64,000 nt of DNA. It comes from Planctomycetota bacterium. Its GTDB lineage: Bacteria > Planctomycetota > J058. The stretch covers positions 1 through 64,000 of the forward strand of contig JAHBXY010000027.1 of the NCBI GenBank assembly GCA_019636275.1. The letters run 5' to 3'. Each line of letters opens with the position of its first letter. The first letter of the stretch is position 1. The position numbers and the translations under genes were made by a program. Below are positions 15,471 to 23,456 of the stretch, piece after piece. The notes beneath the pieces were generated by a model, which saw only the letters and a list, made by a program, of their open reading frames with translations, searched no databases and was not told the origin of the DNA.

Positions 15471-17296
15471 CCACCGCTCGGACCCTGGCCCTGGCCCTGC
15501 TCGCCGCCACGCTGCTGGCGGCGCCCGCCGCCGCCGCCGAGGCGGAGGCGCGGGTCGCGTCGGTGCGGCCGGGGAAGGTCTACCTGGAGCTGCGCGAGCC
15601 GCTCGAGGTGCGCCTGGGCGCGCGCCTCGTCGTCCAGCCGCGCAGCGGCGAGGCCGAGGTGCGCTCGGCGGTCCTGGCCCTGTCGTCGCGGTTCCTCGTC
15701 CTCGAGGCGCCCGGGCTCGAGGGGCTGCAGGTGGGCGACGTCGTGCGGCTCGTGTTCGACGTCGCCTCGACCCAGCCGGGCGGCCGGGCGCCGGACCCGC
15801 CCGTCGACGCCGGCGCGCGGCCGGGCAAGCCCGTCCTCACGCAGGAGGACTACGCGCAGCGCCCGCCGCCGGCGATCGAGCCGGTGCCCTTCCGGCGCCG
15901 TCCGGGCGCCGCCGGCGCCGCGCCGCCGGCTCCCCGGCCCGGGCGGCCGGGGGCACGGACGGGGGCCACGCCGCGCCCGCCGGGCGACGACGGCGAGGGC
16001 GGCGACGACGGGGACCCGGACGGCCCGCCCCCGCCGTCAGCGGCGAACGTGGTCTCGGGCGAGGTCGAGGTGGGGGTCGACGCGGCGGTCGACAGCGCGG
16101 CGGACATCCGCCGCGTGACGCCGTTCGGCCGCCTGGCGCTCGAGGTCGACCGCCTGGGCGGCAGCGACCGCATGCGCCTGCGCTTCTACGGGTCGCTGCG
16201 CCAGCCGCTCAACGGCGAGCGCGACTGGACCGGGCGCGGCGAGGACCACCTGATCACCGAGCTGACCCTACTCGCGCTCGAGGTCGACGCCAAGCCCGAG
16301 GAGCAGGTGCACTCGTTCACCGACCGGATCGAGCTCCGCGTCGGCCGGGCCGCCGTCCCGTGGGTCGTCGAGGCCGGCGTGATCGACGGCGCGCAGATCG
16401 GCATCCGCTTCGGCGCGCTCACGCTCTTCGGCTACACCGGCGTCGGGGCGTCGCCGGACCCGCGGACGAGCGACTACGACACGTTCGTCTACGGCGGCGG
16501 CGCGCGCATCGCCAAGACCTTCGGCCACGACGGCGCCGTCCGCCTGAGCGTCGCCATGGGTCAGCAGCGCTTCCGCGGCGAGGGCGAGCGCGACTTCCTC
16601 GAGGCGCAGCTCGACGCGCGCTACGCCCGCTTCAGCCTGCGCGGCTCGCTCGTCGTCGACCTGTTCGACACGCTCGAGGACGACGAGCACGTGCGGCTGA
16701 CGACGGGGATCCTGCGCCTCGGCTGGCAGGTGACCGGCGCCCTGCGCCTCGAGGCCGGCTACTCCGAGCGCCGCCCGCTCTACCAGACGCAGCTCCTGCG
16801 CGAGCTGGGGCCGTTCGCCGCGCTCCTCAACGACCGCGAGCGGCGCGCGATCGACGCCATGGCCCTCTACCGCCTGGGCCTGTTCGACATGATGCTCCGC
16901 GGCGTCATGTACCTCGGCGACGGCGCGCGCAACGCGACCGGCGGCACGATCTCGCTCGGCAAGAACGACACCTTCGGCCGCGACCGCATCGCCCTCGACC
17001 TCATGGTCCACCACCGCCTCAAGGGCTCGGGCGCGACGAAGCACAGCACCGACCCCTACCTGAACCTGTCCTACGCCTACTACGGCGAGCGCGTGATCTG
17101 GCAGCTCGCCGTCTTCTACCGGGCGACGATCCCCGTGGACGAGGGCGACCGCCGCTTCGGCGTGCGCGCGTCGGTCGACATCGAGCTCGGCCGCGGCTTC
17201 GGGCTGCGCAACTTCGCCGAGGTCGAGGTGCGGAGCGCCAAGGGCGAGCGGGGCGAGGCGTTCCTGCTCGGGTCGGCGCTGCGCTACCGGTTCTGA
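15455..17296 (+). CDS. Outer-membrane beta-barrel protein paired with the multihaem cytochromes
   Basis: A 613-residue protein. A signal peptide (residues 8-28, ending AAPAAAAEA) is followed by a periplasmic beta domain and a Pro/Gly/Asp-rich linker. From about residue 195 there are alternating amphipathic strands typical of a barrel (RMRLRFYGSLRQPL, LRLEAGYSERRPLYQ, VIWQLAVFYRATIPV), and it ends ALRYRF with the terminal aromatic expected of outer-membrane proteins. ATG at 15455 overlaps the decahaem gene. It is a functional analogue candidate for the MtrB/PioB porin sheath, but I cannot show sequence homology. Confidence 0.82.
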   Translation: MAHQLTTARTLALALLAATLLAAPAAAAEAEARVASVRPGKVYLELREPLEVRLGARLVVQPRSGEAEVRSAVLALSSRFLVLEAPGLEGLQVGDVVRLVFDVASTQPGGRAPDPPVDAGARPGKPVLTQEDYAQRPPPAIEPVPFRRRPGAAGAAPPAPRPGRPGARTGATPRPPGDDGEGGDDGDPDGPPPPSAANVVSGEVEVGVDAAVDSAADIRRVTPFGRLALEVDRLGGSDRMRLRFYGSLRQPLNGERDWTGRGEDHLITELTLLALEVDAKPEEQVHSFTDRIELRVGRAAVPWVVEAGVIDGAQIGIRFGALTLFGYTGVGASPDPRTSDYDTFVYGGGARIAKTFGHDGAVRLSVAMGQQRFRGEGERDFLEAQLDARYARFSLRGSLVVDLFDTLEDDEHVRLTTGILRLGWQVTGALRLEAGYSERRPLYQTQLLRELGPFAALLNDRERRAIDAMALYRLGLFDMMLRGVMYLGDGARNATGGTISLGKNDTFGRDRIALDLMVHHRLKGSGATKHSTDPYLNLSYAYYGERVIWQLAVFYRATIPVDEGDRRFGVRASVDIELGRGFGLRNFAEVEVRSAKGERGEAFLLGSALRYRF

Positions 17297-17299
17297 GCG

Positions 17300-17971
17300 G
17301 TGAGGCGCGTCAGCCGGACCCCCTGGACGGTCCTCCTCGTCGCGTCCATCGTCGTGACGGGCGTCGGCGTCCACGGGGTGCTGAACGGCCCGCGCTACCC
17401 CGCCTCCACCGTCGGCCTGCTCGACCCCGAGCGCACCGAGCGCCAGGTCCGGCGGCGGCGCACGCGCCACAAGGTCCAGTACTCCTTCAGCGTCGAGGGC
17501 CGGACCTACCGCGGGGCGGACACCGTCAGCAAGAAGCCCACCACCCGCCAGTGCACCGTGTTCTACGAGCCGACCGACCCGCGCGACAACGCGCTGAGCA
17601 GCATGAAGACGGAGGCGTGGGCGCTCGTGACCGTCGCGGTGGGCCTGCTCGGCGCGCTCGTGGCCATGCTCGGCGCCACCCGCCGACGGCCCGACGGCGC
17701 GAGGCACCTGGACCGCCCCGGGCGGCGCGCCGCAGGGGACGCGGCTGAGGGGGGGGGGCGTGGTGACGGAGGACGAGCTCGCGGAGACCGTCGCCGGGCA
17801 CCTGCGCCGCGACTCGGCCCTCCGGGCCACCCTGATCGAGCGCGGCGTCGACCCGGGCGCCCCTCGTCCCGTCGATCTGCACTTCTGGGCGCGCGGCGAG
17901 GAGGAGGCCCGGCGCCTGGAGCGCGCCCCGGCCGACCGGGGCCTCGCCGCGCGCTCGAGCCCCCGAGGTGA
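17300..17971 (+). CDS. DUF3592-like membrane protein, C-terminal frame doubtful
   Basis: GTG start just after the barrel gene. It has two transmembrane helices (residues about 11-28 and 106-126) flanking a domain reading VQYSFSVEGRTYRG and VFYEPTDPRDNALSS, the typical DUF3592 layout. After a run of ten G residues near 17750 the translation becomes Arg/Pro/Gly-rich and overlaps the RraB-like gene by over 200 bp. The genuine protein therefore probably ends near 17750, and the homopolymer may hide an indel. Function unknown. Confidence 0.65.
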   Translation: MRRVSRTPWTVLLVASIVVTGVGVHGVLNGPRYPASTVGLLDPERTERQVRRRRTRHKVQYSFSVEGRTYRGADTVSKKPTTRQCTVFYEPTDPRDNALSSMKTEAWALVTVAVGLLGALVAMLGATRRRPDGARHLDRPGRRAAGDAAEGGGRGDGGRARGDRRRAPAPRLGPPGHPDRARRRPGRPSSRRSALLGARRGGGPAPGARPGRPGPRRALEPPR

Positions 17972-18107
17972 CGACCCGGAGTGGTCCGTCGAGGCGACGA
18001 CCGTCCTCTCGCCCGACGCCGTCATGGACCCCGTCTTCGTCCGGGACCTGGCGACGCTCGCGGCGGCCCACGGCGGGACCTACGACGGCTGGGGAACCTC
18101 CGCCTGA
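17760..18107 (+). CDS. RraB-like (ribonuclease E inhibitor family) protein
   Basis: A 115-residue protein: VTEDELAETVAGHLRRDSAL, then VDLHFWARGEEEARRLERA, then VEATTVLSPDAVMDPVFVRDLATLAAAHGGTYDGWGT. The arrangement resembles the RraB/DUF695-type fold, whose members bind RNase E or act as small regulators. GTG at 17760 has a second GTG in the next codon. Assignment rests on overall pattern, so the specific target is not claimed. Confidence 0.65.
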   Translation: MVTEDELAETVAGHLRRDSALRATLIERGVDPGAPRPVDLHFWARGEEEARRLERAPADRGLAARSSPRGDDPEWSVEATTVLSPDAVMDPVFVRDLATLAAAHGGTYDGWGTSA

Positions 18108-18166
18108 TCGGGGGGCGCTCGCTCCCCCATGTCCTTCCGATGCCTCCTGGCCGCCAAGGTGATACG

Positions 18167-18625
18167 ATGCCGCAGGTTGACGCCATGAGCGCCGAAGCTG
18201 ACGTCCTCGTCCTCGCGCCCGACCTCCCCAAGGTCGCCCTCATCGCAGAGGTGCGAACGCCCCCTGATGACCGCGGCGAACTGTCCGAGGAGCGGCAGGA
18301 TCTCCGGGCCCGGATGCTCAGGAACAAGGCAGCGGTCGGGCTGATGGTCACCCCCGACAGGACGTGGGTCTATCACGACACCTACGCCGACTCGGACGAG
18401 CCCATCGAGCTCGTCGACGAGTTCCCCACGGCCCTGCTGCTCGGCCTCACCGAGCCCCCAGCATCCGAGCGGGAGCTCGTCAGGAGCCTGGTCCACTGGC
18501 TACGGCGCCTGACCACGGGCTCGCCCGCCGCACTTCCGTCCGCCGCGTCCGTTCGAAACCGGCTCGCTCGTCATCTGCTCCCCGCGATGGCGGAGGGGCG
18601 AGTCCAGACCACGGGCCCCGTCTAG
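18167..18625 (+). CDS. Nuclease-fold-like protein (variant PD-(D/E)xK pattern)
   Basis: A 152-residue protein. EADVLVLAPDLPKVALIAEV followed by Arg places Asp and Glu as in PD-(D/E)xK nucleases but has Arg where Lys is expected. LMVTPDRTWVYHDTYADSDE follows, a pattern seen in restriction-endonuclease-like proteins. The final 40 residues are helical. Codon choice is visibly less GC-extreme than in flanking genes. It is followed 10 bp later by the PIN-like gene, so the two are probably a unit. It might be an inactive nuclease, an antitoxin-like partner or a defence component. Family assignment is tentative. Confidence 0.55.
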   Translation: MPQVDAMSAEADVLVLAPDLPKVALIAEVRTPPDDRGELSEERQDLRARMLRNKAAVGLMVTPDRTWVYHDTYADSDEPIELVDEFPTALLLGLTEPPASERELVRSLVHWLRRLTTGSPAALPSAASVRNRLARHLLPAMAEGRVQTTGPV

Positions 18626-18635
18626 GCCCCTCCCG

Positions 18636-19334
18636 GTGCCCTCGCACGTCTTCGTCGAGACGAACTGGGTCGTCGAGTTCGCCGCACCAGCTCACCTGCG
18701 CTCCGCGATCGCGGAGGCGTTGCTGATCCGGGCGGGGGCGGGGGAGTTCCGGCTGCAGATCCCTGCGATCTGCCTGCGCGAGGGCGAGAACACGATCTAC
18801 CGGAAGTTCCAGCCGAAGGCCGCGGACCACCTGCGTGAGTTCAGGCGATGGGCGCGCAAGCTCGGCCTGGTCCCGACGGAAGAGAACGAGCATGCGATCA
18901 AGTTCCTCGATCGTTACGAGGAGACCGTCCGAGCAGGCCTCTCCGGAGTTCGAGCCCGACTGAACGGGCTCGAAGCCTCTCCCGGCGTGGACGTCTACCC
19001 GCTCACGCAAGCCATGCTGGAGCGGGCCCTGTCCTTGCGGACCGAGGTCTCGTCGGACTTGCAGCCCTTCGACGAAGCGATCCTCGCGGCCGTCCTCGAA
19101 CGCGCGAGAGAGCTCCAGGAGGTTGGTGCCGTCGAGCTGGTCTTCTGCGAGCTCGACTCTGACCTTCAACCCTGGACCAAGGGAGGGACGCGGAGGGAGG
19201 AGGTCGCGCGGCTCTACGACGCGGTGGGGGTCTGGGTCTACGGCGACTTCGAGATGCGCGGTCCTTCCAGGCCCCCTGGCTGGCCCGCTGGAGCCGCCGG
19301 ACACGACCCAAGCGCACCTTCTACGACCGAGTAG
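18636..19334 (+). CDS. PIN-like domain protein
   Basis: A 232-residue protein with GTG start. The N-terminal VFVETNWVVEFAAP resembles the PIN-domain opening VFVDTNVLL but has Glu for Asp. A helical middle follows. The C-terminal PFDEAILAAVLERARE and LVFCELDSDLQPW contain further acidic residues where PIN nucleases bind metal. PIN proteins are commonly toxins or RNases. It pairs with the nuclease-like gene upstream, and codon use in both differs from neighbours, consistent with transfer. The last 25 residues are low complexity. Confidence 0.6.
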   Translation: MPSHVFVETNWVVEFAAPAHLRSAIAEALLIRAGAGEFRLQIPAICLREGENTIYRKFQPKAADHLREFRRWARKLGLVPTEENEHAIKFLDRYEETVRAGLSGVRARLNGLEASPGVDVYPLTQAMLERALSLRTEVSSDLQPFDEAILAAVLERARELQEVGAVELVFCELDSDLQPWTKGGTRREEVARLYDAVGVWVYGDFEMRGPSRPPGWPAGAAGHDPSAPSTTE

Positions 19335-19346
19335 AGGAGCCCGCTC

Positions 19347-20549
19347 ATGGGAGAGCACGAACGGCCGGTCTCCGCCCTCATCGCGACGCGCCGCACGCCG
19401 GCCGGGGTCGAGGTGGCGCTCGTCCACCACCCGGCCGGGCAGCGGGTCGACGGCGACGTGTGGGCCTTCCCGCCCGGCGAGGGCGAGGCGACGGGCGCCG
19501 GCTGGCGCGCGCCGCCGTTCTCGCCCGTGCGCGACGACGGCCGCTTCGTCCTCGGCGGCGAAGCGCCAGGCGCCGAGTGGGTCCTCGCCCGTGACCTGCT
19601 CGACCGCTGGGCGAACGACGAGGCGCTCGTCGCCCCCTGGACGCGCGCGGCGCTGGCGGCCCTCGTCGACGGCCGGCCCCTCGAAGACGCCTGCCCGGCG
19701 GGGCGCGGGGTGGAGGTCGTGGACCTCGTCCCCGGCCTGCGCGTCGTCCCCGTGCGCACGCCGACCCTGCCGCCGGCGACGCACACGAACTGCTTCGTCG
19801 TGGGCGACGGGCCGGAGGTCGTCGTGATCGACCCCGCCTCTCCGTTCGAGGACGAGCAGGCCCGCCTCGACCGCCTGGTCGACGGCCTCGGGCGCCGCGT
19901 GCGGGAGGTGCTCCTCACCCACCACCACCCCGACCACGTGGGCGGCGCCGAGCGCCTGGCGCGGCGCCTGGGCGCGCCGATCGCCGCGCACGCGCGGACG
20001 GCCGAGCTCCTGCTCGGCCGCGGGACCAGCGTCGACCGCCTCGTCGAGGACGGCGAGGCGATCGACCTGCCGGGCCCGCGCCCGCGCCGCCTGCGCGCGC
20101 ACCTGCTCGAGGGCCACGCCGACGGGCACCTCGTGTTCCACGAGGAGGTCACGGGGCACGTGATCGCGGGCGACATGGTCGCGGGCACCGGGACGATCAT
20201 CGTCGACCCGCCCGAGGGCAAGATGGCCCTGTACCTGGAGAGCCTCGCCCGCCTGAAGGGCCTCGGCGCGCCGGTGCTCTACCCGGCGCACGGCCCGCCG
20301 ATCGGCGACCCCGGGGGCCTCGTCGACGAGTACGTGGCCCACCGCCTCGCGCGCGAGCGCAAGGTCCTGGCCGCCGTCGAGGCGGGGGCCGCTCCCGTCG
20401 AGGTCCTCGTGCCGCGCGCCTACCCCGAGGTCGCGCCGGCGCTCTACCCGTTCGCCGCGCGCTCGCTCCTGGCGCACCTGCTGAAGCTCGAGGCCGAGGG
20501 GCGCGTGGCGCGCGCCGGCGACGGGTGGTGCGCTCGCACCACGTCCTGA
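19347..20549 (+). CDS. Nudix-like / metallo-beta-lactamase fusion (LACTB2-like hydrolase)
   Basis: A 400-residue protein. Residues 1-125 resemble a Nudix domain without an intact Nudix box. Residues about 140-330 are a metallo-beta-lactamase domain with canonical THHHPDHVGG, the downstream His in EGHADGHLVF and IAGDMVAG. The last 75 residues form the winged-helix-like tail typical of LACTB2-type hydrolases. All zinc ligands are present, so it should be active; LACTB2 relatives act as endoribonucleases or thioester hydrolases. It starts 12 bp after the PIN-like gene but returns to the GC-extreme codon use of the core genome. Confidence 0.85.
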   Translation: MGEHERPVSALIATRRTPAGVEVALVHHPAGQRVDGDVWAFPPGEGEATGAGWRAPPFSPVRDDGRFVLGGEAPGAEWVLARDLLDRWANDEALVAPWTRAALAALVDGRPLEDACPAGRGVEVVDLVPGLRVVPVRTPTLPPATHTNCFVVGDGPEVVVIDPASPFEDEQARLDRLVDGLGRRVREVLLTHHHPDHVGGAERLARRLGAPIAAHARTAELLLGRGTSVDRLVEDGEAIDLPGPRPRRLRAHLLEGHADGHLVFHEEVTGHVIAGDMVAGTGTIIVDPPEGKMALYLESLARLKGLGAPVLYPAHGPPIGDPGGLVDEYVAHRLARERKVLAAVEAGAAPVEVLVPRAYPEVAPALYPFAARSLLAHLLKLEAEGRVARAGDGWCARTTS

Positions 20550-20597
20550 GGCCGCCGGCCCCGCCGGACCGGCGAGTTCGTTTACAGTTTCGCCGAC

Positions 20598-21749
20598 ATG
20601 CGCCGCCTCGTCGTCGTCCTGGCCGCCTCGGTCGCGCTCGCCGCGTGCGCGCCGACGGTGCGCCTCGACGAGGTCGCCCTCCAGCGCGCCGGCCCGCGCA
20701 CGCTCGCCGTCCTGCCCTTCGAGGTCGTCCTCGCGCCGGGCGACCGCGACGCCGACGGCCAGCTCGCCCGGCGCGCCGACGCCGTGCGCGCCGCCGTCAC
20801 CCGCCGCCTCCAGCTCCTGAGCTACCGCACGCTCGACCCCGACGTCGTCGACGAGGCGCTGGCGCGCGCCGGGCTGACCCCTCACGCGCACCGCGCCTCC
20901 TACCAGGCCCTCGCCGCGGCCCTGGGCGTCGACGCCGTCGTGCGCGGGCGCGTGACGTCGCTGCAGAACATCGAGGGCGCGGTGCTCTTCGTGCACACGA
21001 TCGCCGGCGACGTGCGCCTCGTCGACCTCGCGCGCGGCGAGGTGCTGTGCGAGGTCGAGCACACCGAGCGGGCGATCGGCGGCTTCCTGCCCGAGTCGAC
21101 GCAGGCCGTGCGGGCGATCGTCACCACGGTCGAGAACTCCACGGTCCCGGGCTTCCTGCGCCTCGCCGAGCGCTTCGCCGAGGGCGTCGTCCGCGCCCTC
21201 CCGCCGCCGCCCACGCCGCCGCGCCGCGGCGCCGGCGGGCTCGACGCGGTCGTCGTCGAGGCGCCCGCGGGGTCGCTCGCGCCCGGCGACCTGGTCACGG
21301 TCGAGGTCCGCGGCGCGCCCGGGCTCGACGCCGCGGTCGACCTGGGCCCGGACCTGCGCGGCGTCCCCTTGCCCGAGGTGGCGCCCGGCGTCTACCGCGG
21401 GACCCACCGGGTGGGGGTGGGCGAGGTCGGGACGGGCCGTCCGGCCGCGCGCCTGCGCGACCGCTTCGGCGAGGGGGCCTGGGCCCTGGCCGACGAGCCG
21501 CTCGTCCTCGCCGGCCGGGGGCCCCTCGCGCCGCGCGCCGGCGCGCGCCGCGGACGCAGCATGGCCTGGCGCGCGGCCCAGGGCGCCGTCGGCTACCGCG
21601 TCTACGCGCTCGACGCGCGCGGCCGGCCGACGCTCGTCGCCGAGACGACGGACCTCTTCGCCGCCGTGCCCGCCGACGCGCCGCGGGTGGCCGTCGCCGC
21701 GGTCGACGCCCGCGGGCAGGTCGGGCCGCTCGTGGAGGCCGGCCCGTGA
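20598..21749 (+). CDS. Envelope lipoprotein (LpoB/GNA1162-like)
   Basis: A 383-residue lipoprotein with signal and lipobox at the N-terminus (VLAASVALAAC). TLAVLPFEVVLAPGD, LQLLSYRTLDPDVVDEAL and GVDAVVRGRVTS follow; this is the curli-assembly/LpoB/GNA1162 pattern (PF-type N-terminus, then a G-x-DAVV-x-G strand). A C-terminal beta-rich fibronectin-like part starts near residue 310. It overlaps the next lipoprotein gene by GTGA. A role in periplasmic assembly or peptidoglycan-synthase activation is inferred. Confidence 0.78.
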   Translation: MRRLVVVLAASVALAACAPTVRLDEVALQRAGPRTLAVLPFEVVLAPGDRDADGQLARRADAVRAAVTRRLQLLSYRTLDPDVVDEALARAGLTPHAHRASYQALAAALGVDAVVRGRVTSLQNIEGAVLFVHTIAGDVRLVDLARGEVLCEVEHTERAIGGFLPESTQAVRAIVTTVENSTVPGFLRLAERFAEGVVRALPPPPTPPRRGAGGLDAVVVEAPAGSLAPGDLVTVEVRGAPGLDAAVDLGPDLRGVPLPEVAPGVYRGTHRVGVGEVGTGRPAARLRDRFGEGAWALADEPLVLAGRGPLAPRAGARRGRSMAWRAAQGAVGYRVYALDARGRPTLVAETTDLFAAVPADAPRVAVAAVDARGQVGPLVEAGP

Positions 21750-22759
21750 GGCGCTGGCTGGCGCTCGTCGTCGCCCTCGCGGGCTGCGCCTCGTCCCACG
21801 GCGAGCGCGCCCCCGCGCTCGACCCGCGCGCCGACCGGCGCGTGGCCCTGCTCCCGTTCGCCGACCGCCACACGGGCGACCACCCCACGGCCTACGCGCT
21901 GGCCTGGGTCGCCGACGGCCTGCCCTTCCTCGCCGACGAGGCCCTGGCCGCCTCGCGCGCCGCGGCGGTCATGCGCGAGAAGGTGCAGGGGGAGCTGCGC
22001 CGCCGCACCCGCTTCGACCTCCTCCCCCTGCCGGCGGTCGACGCCGCCCTCGACGGGGCGGGGTTCGATCCGGTCGCGCTGGCCCCCGGCGACCGCGCGG
22101 CCGCCGCGCGCGCGCTCGGGCGGCGCGTCGGCGCCGACCTGGTCGTGTTCGGCGACGTGACCGAGTGGAGCCGCGAGTTCTGGCTGGTGCAGTCGCACGC
22201 GACCGTGGCCTTCTCGCTCGAGGTGCGCGACGCGGCCACGGGCGAGGTCGTCTACACGGGCGGCGCCGAGGACACGGCGCACTCGGGCCTGTCGCAGGTG
22301 CCGCTGCCGCTGGCGACGGAGTTCCTCGAGGTCCCGGTGTGGATCCTGATCGAGCTCGTGCGCGGCCTCTCGGCGGCGAACTTCAACCGCCTCTCGGACG
22401 ACGTCGCCGCGGCGGCGCTCGACGCGCTGGCCCCGACGATCGACCAGCTCACCGAGGCGGCGCCGCCGCGCCTCGACCTCGTGGCCCACTCCGCGGCCGG
22501 CCCCCTGCGGGCGGGCGACGACCTGGTCGTCGTGGCCCGGGGCGAGCCGGGGGCGCGGGCGAGCTTCCGCGTGGGCCGCGGCCGCTGGTCGCCCATGACC
22601 GAGACCGCGCCGGGCAGCTACCGCGGCGCCCTGGTCGTCTCGCCCGGGCACCGCTGGCTGGGCGAGCCCGTCGAGGTGCGCCTCGTCGGCCCGGCGGGGC
22701 GCGGCGCGACGCGGGCCCTCGCCCGGCCGACCGTCACGAGCGCCCAGGAGGTCGAGTGA
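21746..22759 (+). CDS. Envelope lipoprotein, second of three
   Basis: A 337-residue lipoprotein with lipobox VVALAGC. VALLPFADRHTGD and VGADLVVFGDVTEWSREFW show the same LPF...GADLVVFG layout as the previous gene, so the two are likely paralogous or heteromeric. WILIELVRGLSAANFNRLSDD follows, then a C-terminal beta domain. The GTG start overlaps the preceding stop, and its own stop overlaps the next gene, so the three are translated as a chain. Confidence 0.78.
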   Translation: MRRWLALVVALAGCASSHGERAPALDPRADRRVALLPFADRHTGDHPTAYALAWVADGLPFLADEALAASRAAAVMREKVQGELRRRTRFDLLPLPAVDAALDGAGFDPVALAPGDRAAAARALGRRVGADLVVFGDVTEWSREFWLVQSHATVAFSLEVRDAATGEVVYTGGAEDTAHSGLSQVPLPLATEFLEVPVWILIELVRGLSAANFNRLSDDVAAAALDALAPTIDQLTEAAPPRLDLVAHSAAGPLRAGDDLVVVARGEPGARASFRVGRGRWSPMTETAPGSYRGALVVSPGHRWLGEPVEVRLVGPAGRGATRALARPTVTSAQEVE

Positions 22760-23280
22760 CCGCCGTCACCGGCTGCTCCGACGAGGCCGCGCTGGACCCC
22801 GGCGCGCGAGCGCCGCGGGGGGGCGCGGGGGCGCGAGCCCCCGCCGGTCGTCGCTCGCAGGGGCGCTCGCCCGCGCGCGCGCTCCTGCTCGTCCTCGCCC
22901 TGGCGCTCGGCTGCGACTCGCCGCAGCTCGTGGCCCGCGACGTGGCCCTGCCGCCGCTCGAGGCCGGCGCCCGGCTGGTGCGCCTCACGCCGGCCGGGCC
23001 CGTACCGGCCGAGGTGACGCTCGCGCCCGGCGACTGGCTCGTGTTCGTCGCCGAGCGCCCCGACGCGCCGCTGGCAGTCGTCTTCGACGGCCGCCCGGCG
23101 CGCGACCCGGACGACCTCGCCGGCTTCGCCGCCGACGACGACGCGGTGTTCACCCCGACGCCGCTGGCCCCGGGCGCGACCGCGGCCCTCCGCTGCCGCG
23201 CCCCGGGCGAGTTCACGGCGCAGGTCCACGCGCCCGACGGCGCCGCGACGCCGCTGCGGCTCGTGGTCGCGCCTCCCTGA
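22756..23280 (+). CDS. Small lipoprotein, third of three
   Basis: A 174-residue frame. A positively charged leader of about 38 residues precedes a hydrophobic stretch and lipobox (LLLVLALALGC). The mature part looks like a cupredoxin-like or beta-sandwich domain: PAEVTLAPGDWLVFV, then APGATAALRCRAPGEFTAQVH. The long leader suggests the real start may lie downstream, although the GTGA overlap favours 22756. No family is assigned. Confidence 0.7.
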   Translation: MTAVTGCSDEAALDPGARAPRGGAGARAPAGRRSQGRSPARALLLVLALALGCDSPQLVARDVALPPLEAGARLVRLTPAGPVPAEVTLAPGDWLVFVAERPDAPLAVVFDGRPARDPDDLAGFAADDDAVFTPTPLAPGATAALRCRAPGEFTAQVHAPDGAATPLRLVVAPP

Positions 23281-23344
23281 GCAAGGAGGCGCAGCTCAGG
23301 ACGGGCGTCACGGTGCCGTAGCCCTCGGGGATCGGTCGGGTCAC
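23276..23344 (-). pseudogene. N-terminal remnant of a VOC/glyoxalase-like (PhnB-type) gene
   Basis: On the minus strand a GGAGGAG ribosome site precedes GTG at 23344, followed by codons for VTRPIPEGYGTVTPVLSC. This is the characteristic N-terminus of PhnB-like VOC-superfamily proteins. Homology ends after about 22 codons, where the convergent lipoprotein gene ends. Only the 5' end survives, so it is a truncated remnant. Confidence 0.5.
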
Positions 23345-23456
23345 GTCTGCTCCTCCAGGTGGGCGGGGGGAGATGCCAGCACGGCGCGCCCGTGACCGCC
23401 ACCCGGCTCCGCGGGCGGGTCACCGGCGAGTATCCTCGCCGCCCCGGAGGGCCCCC

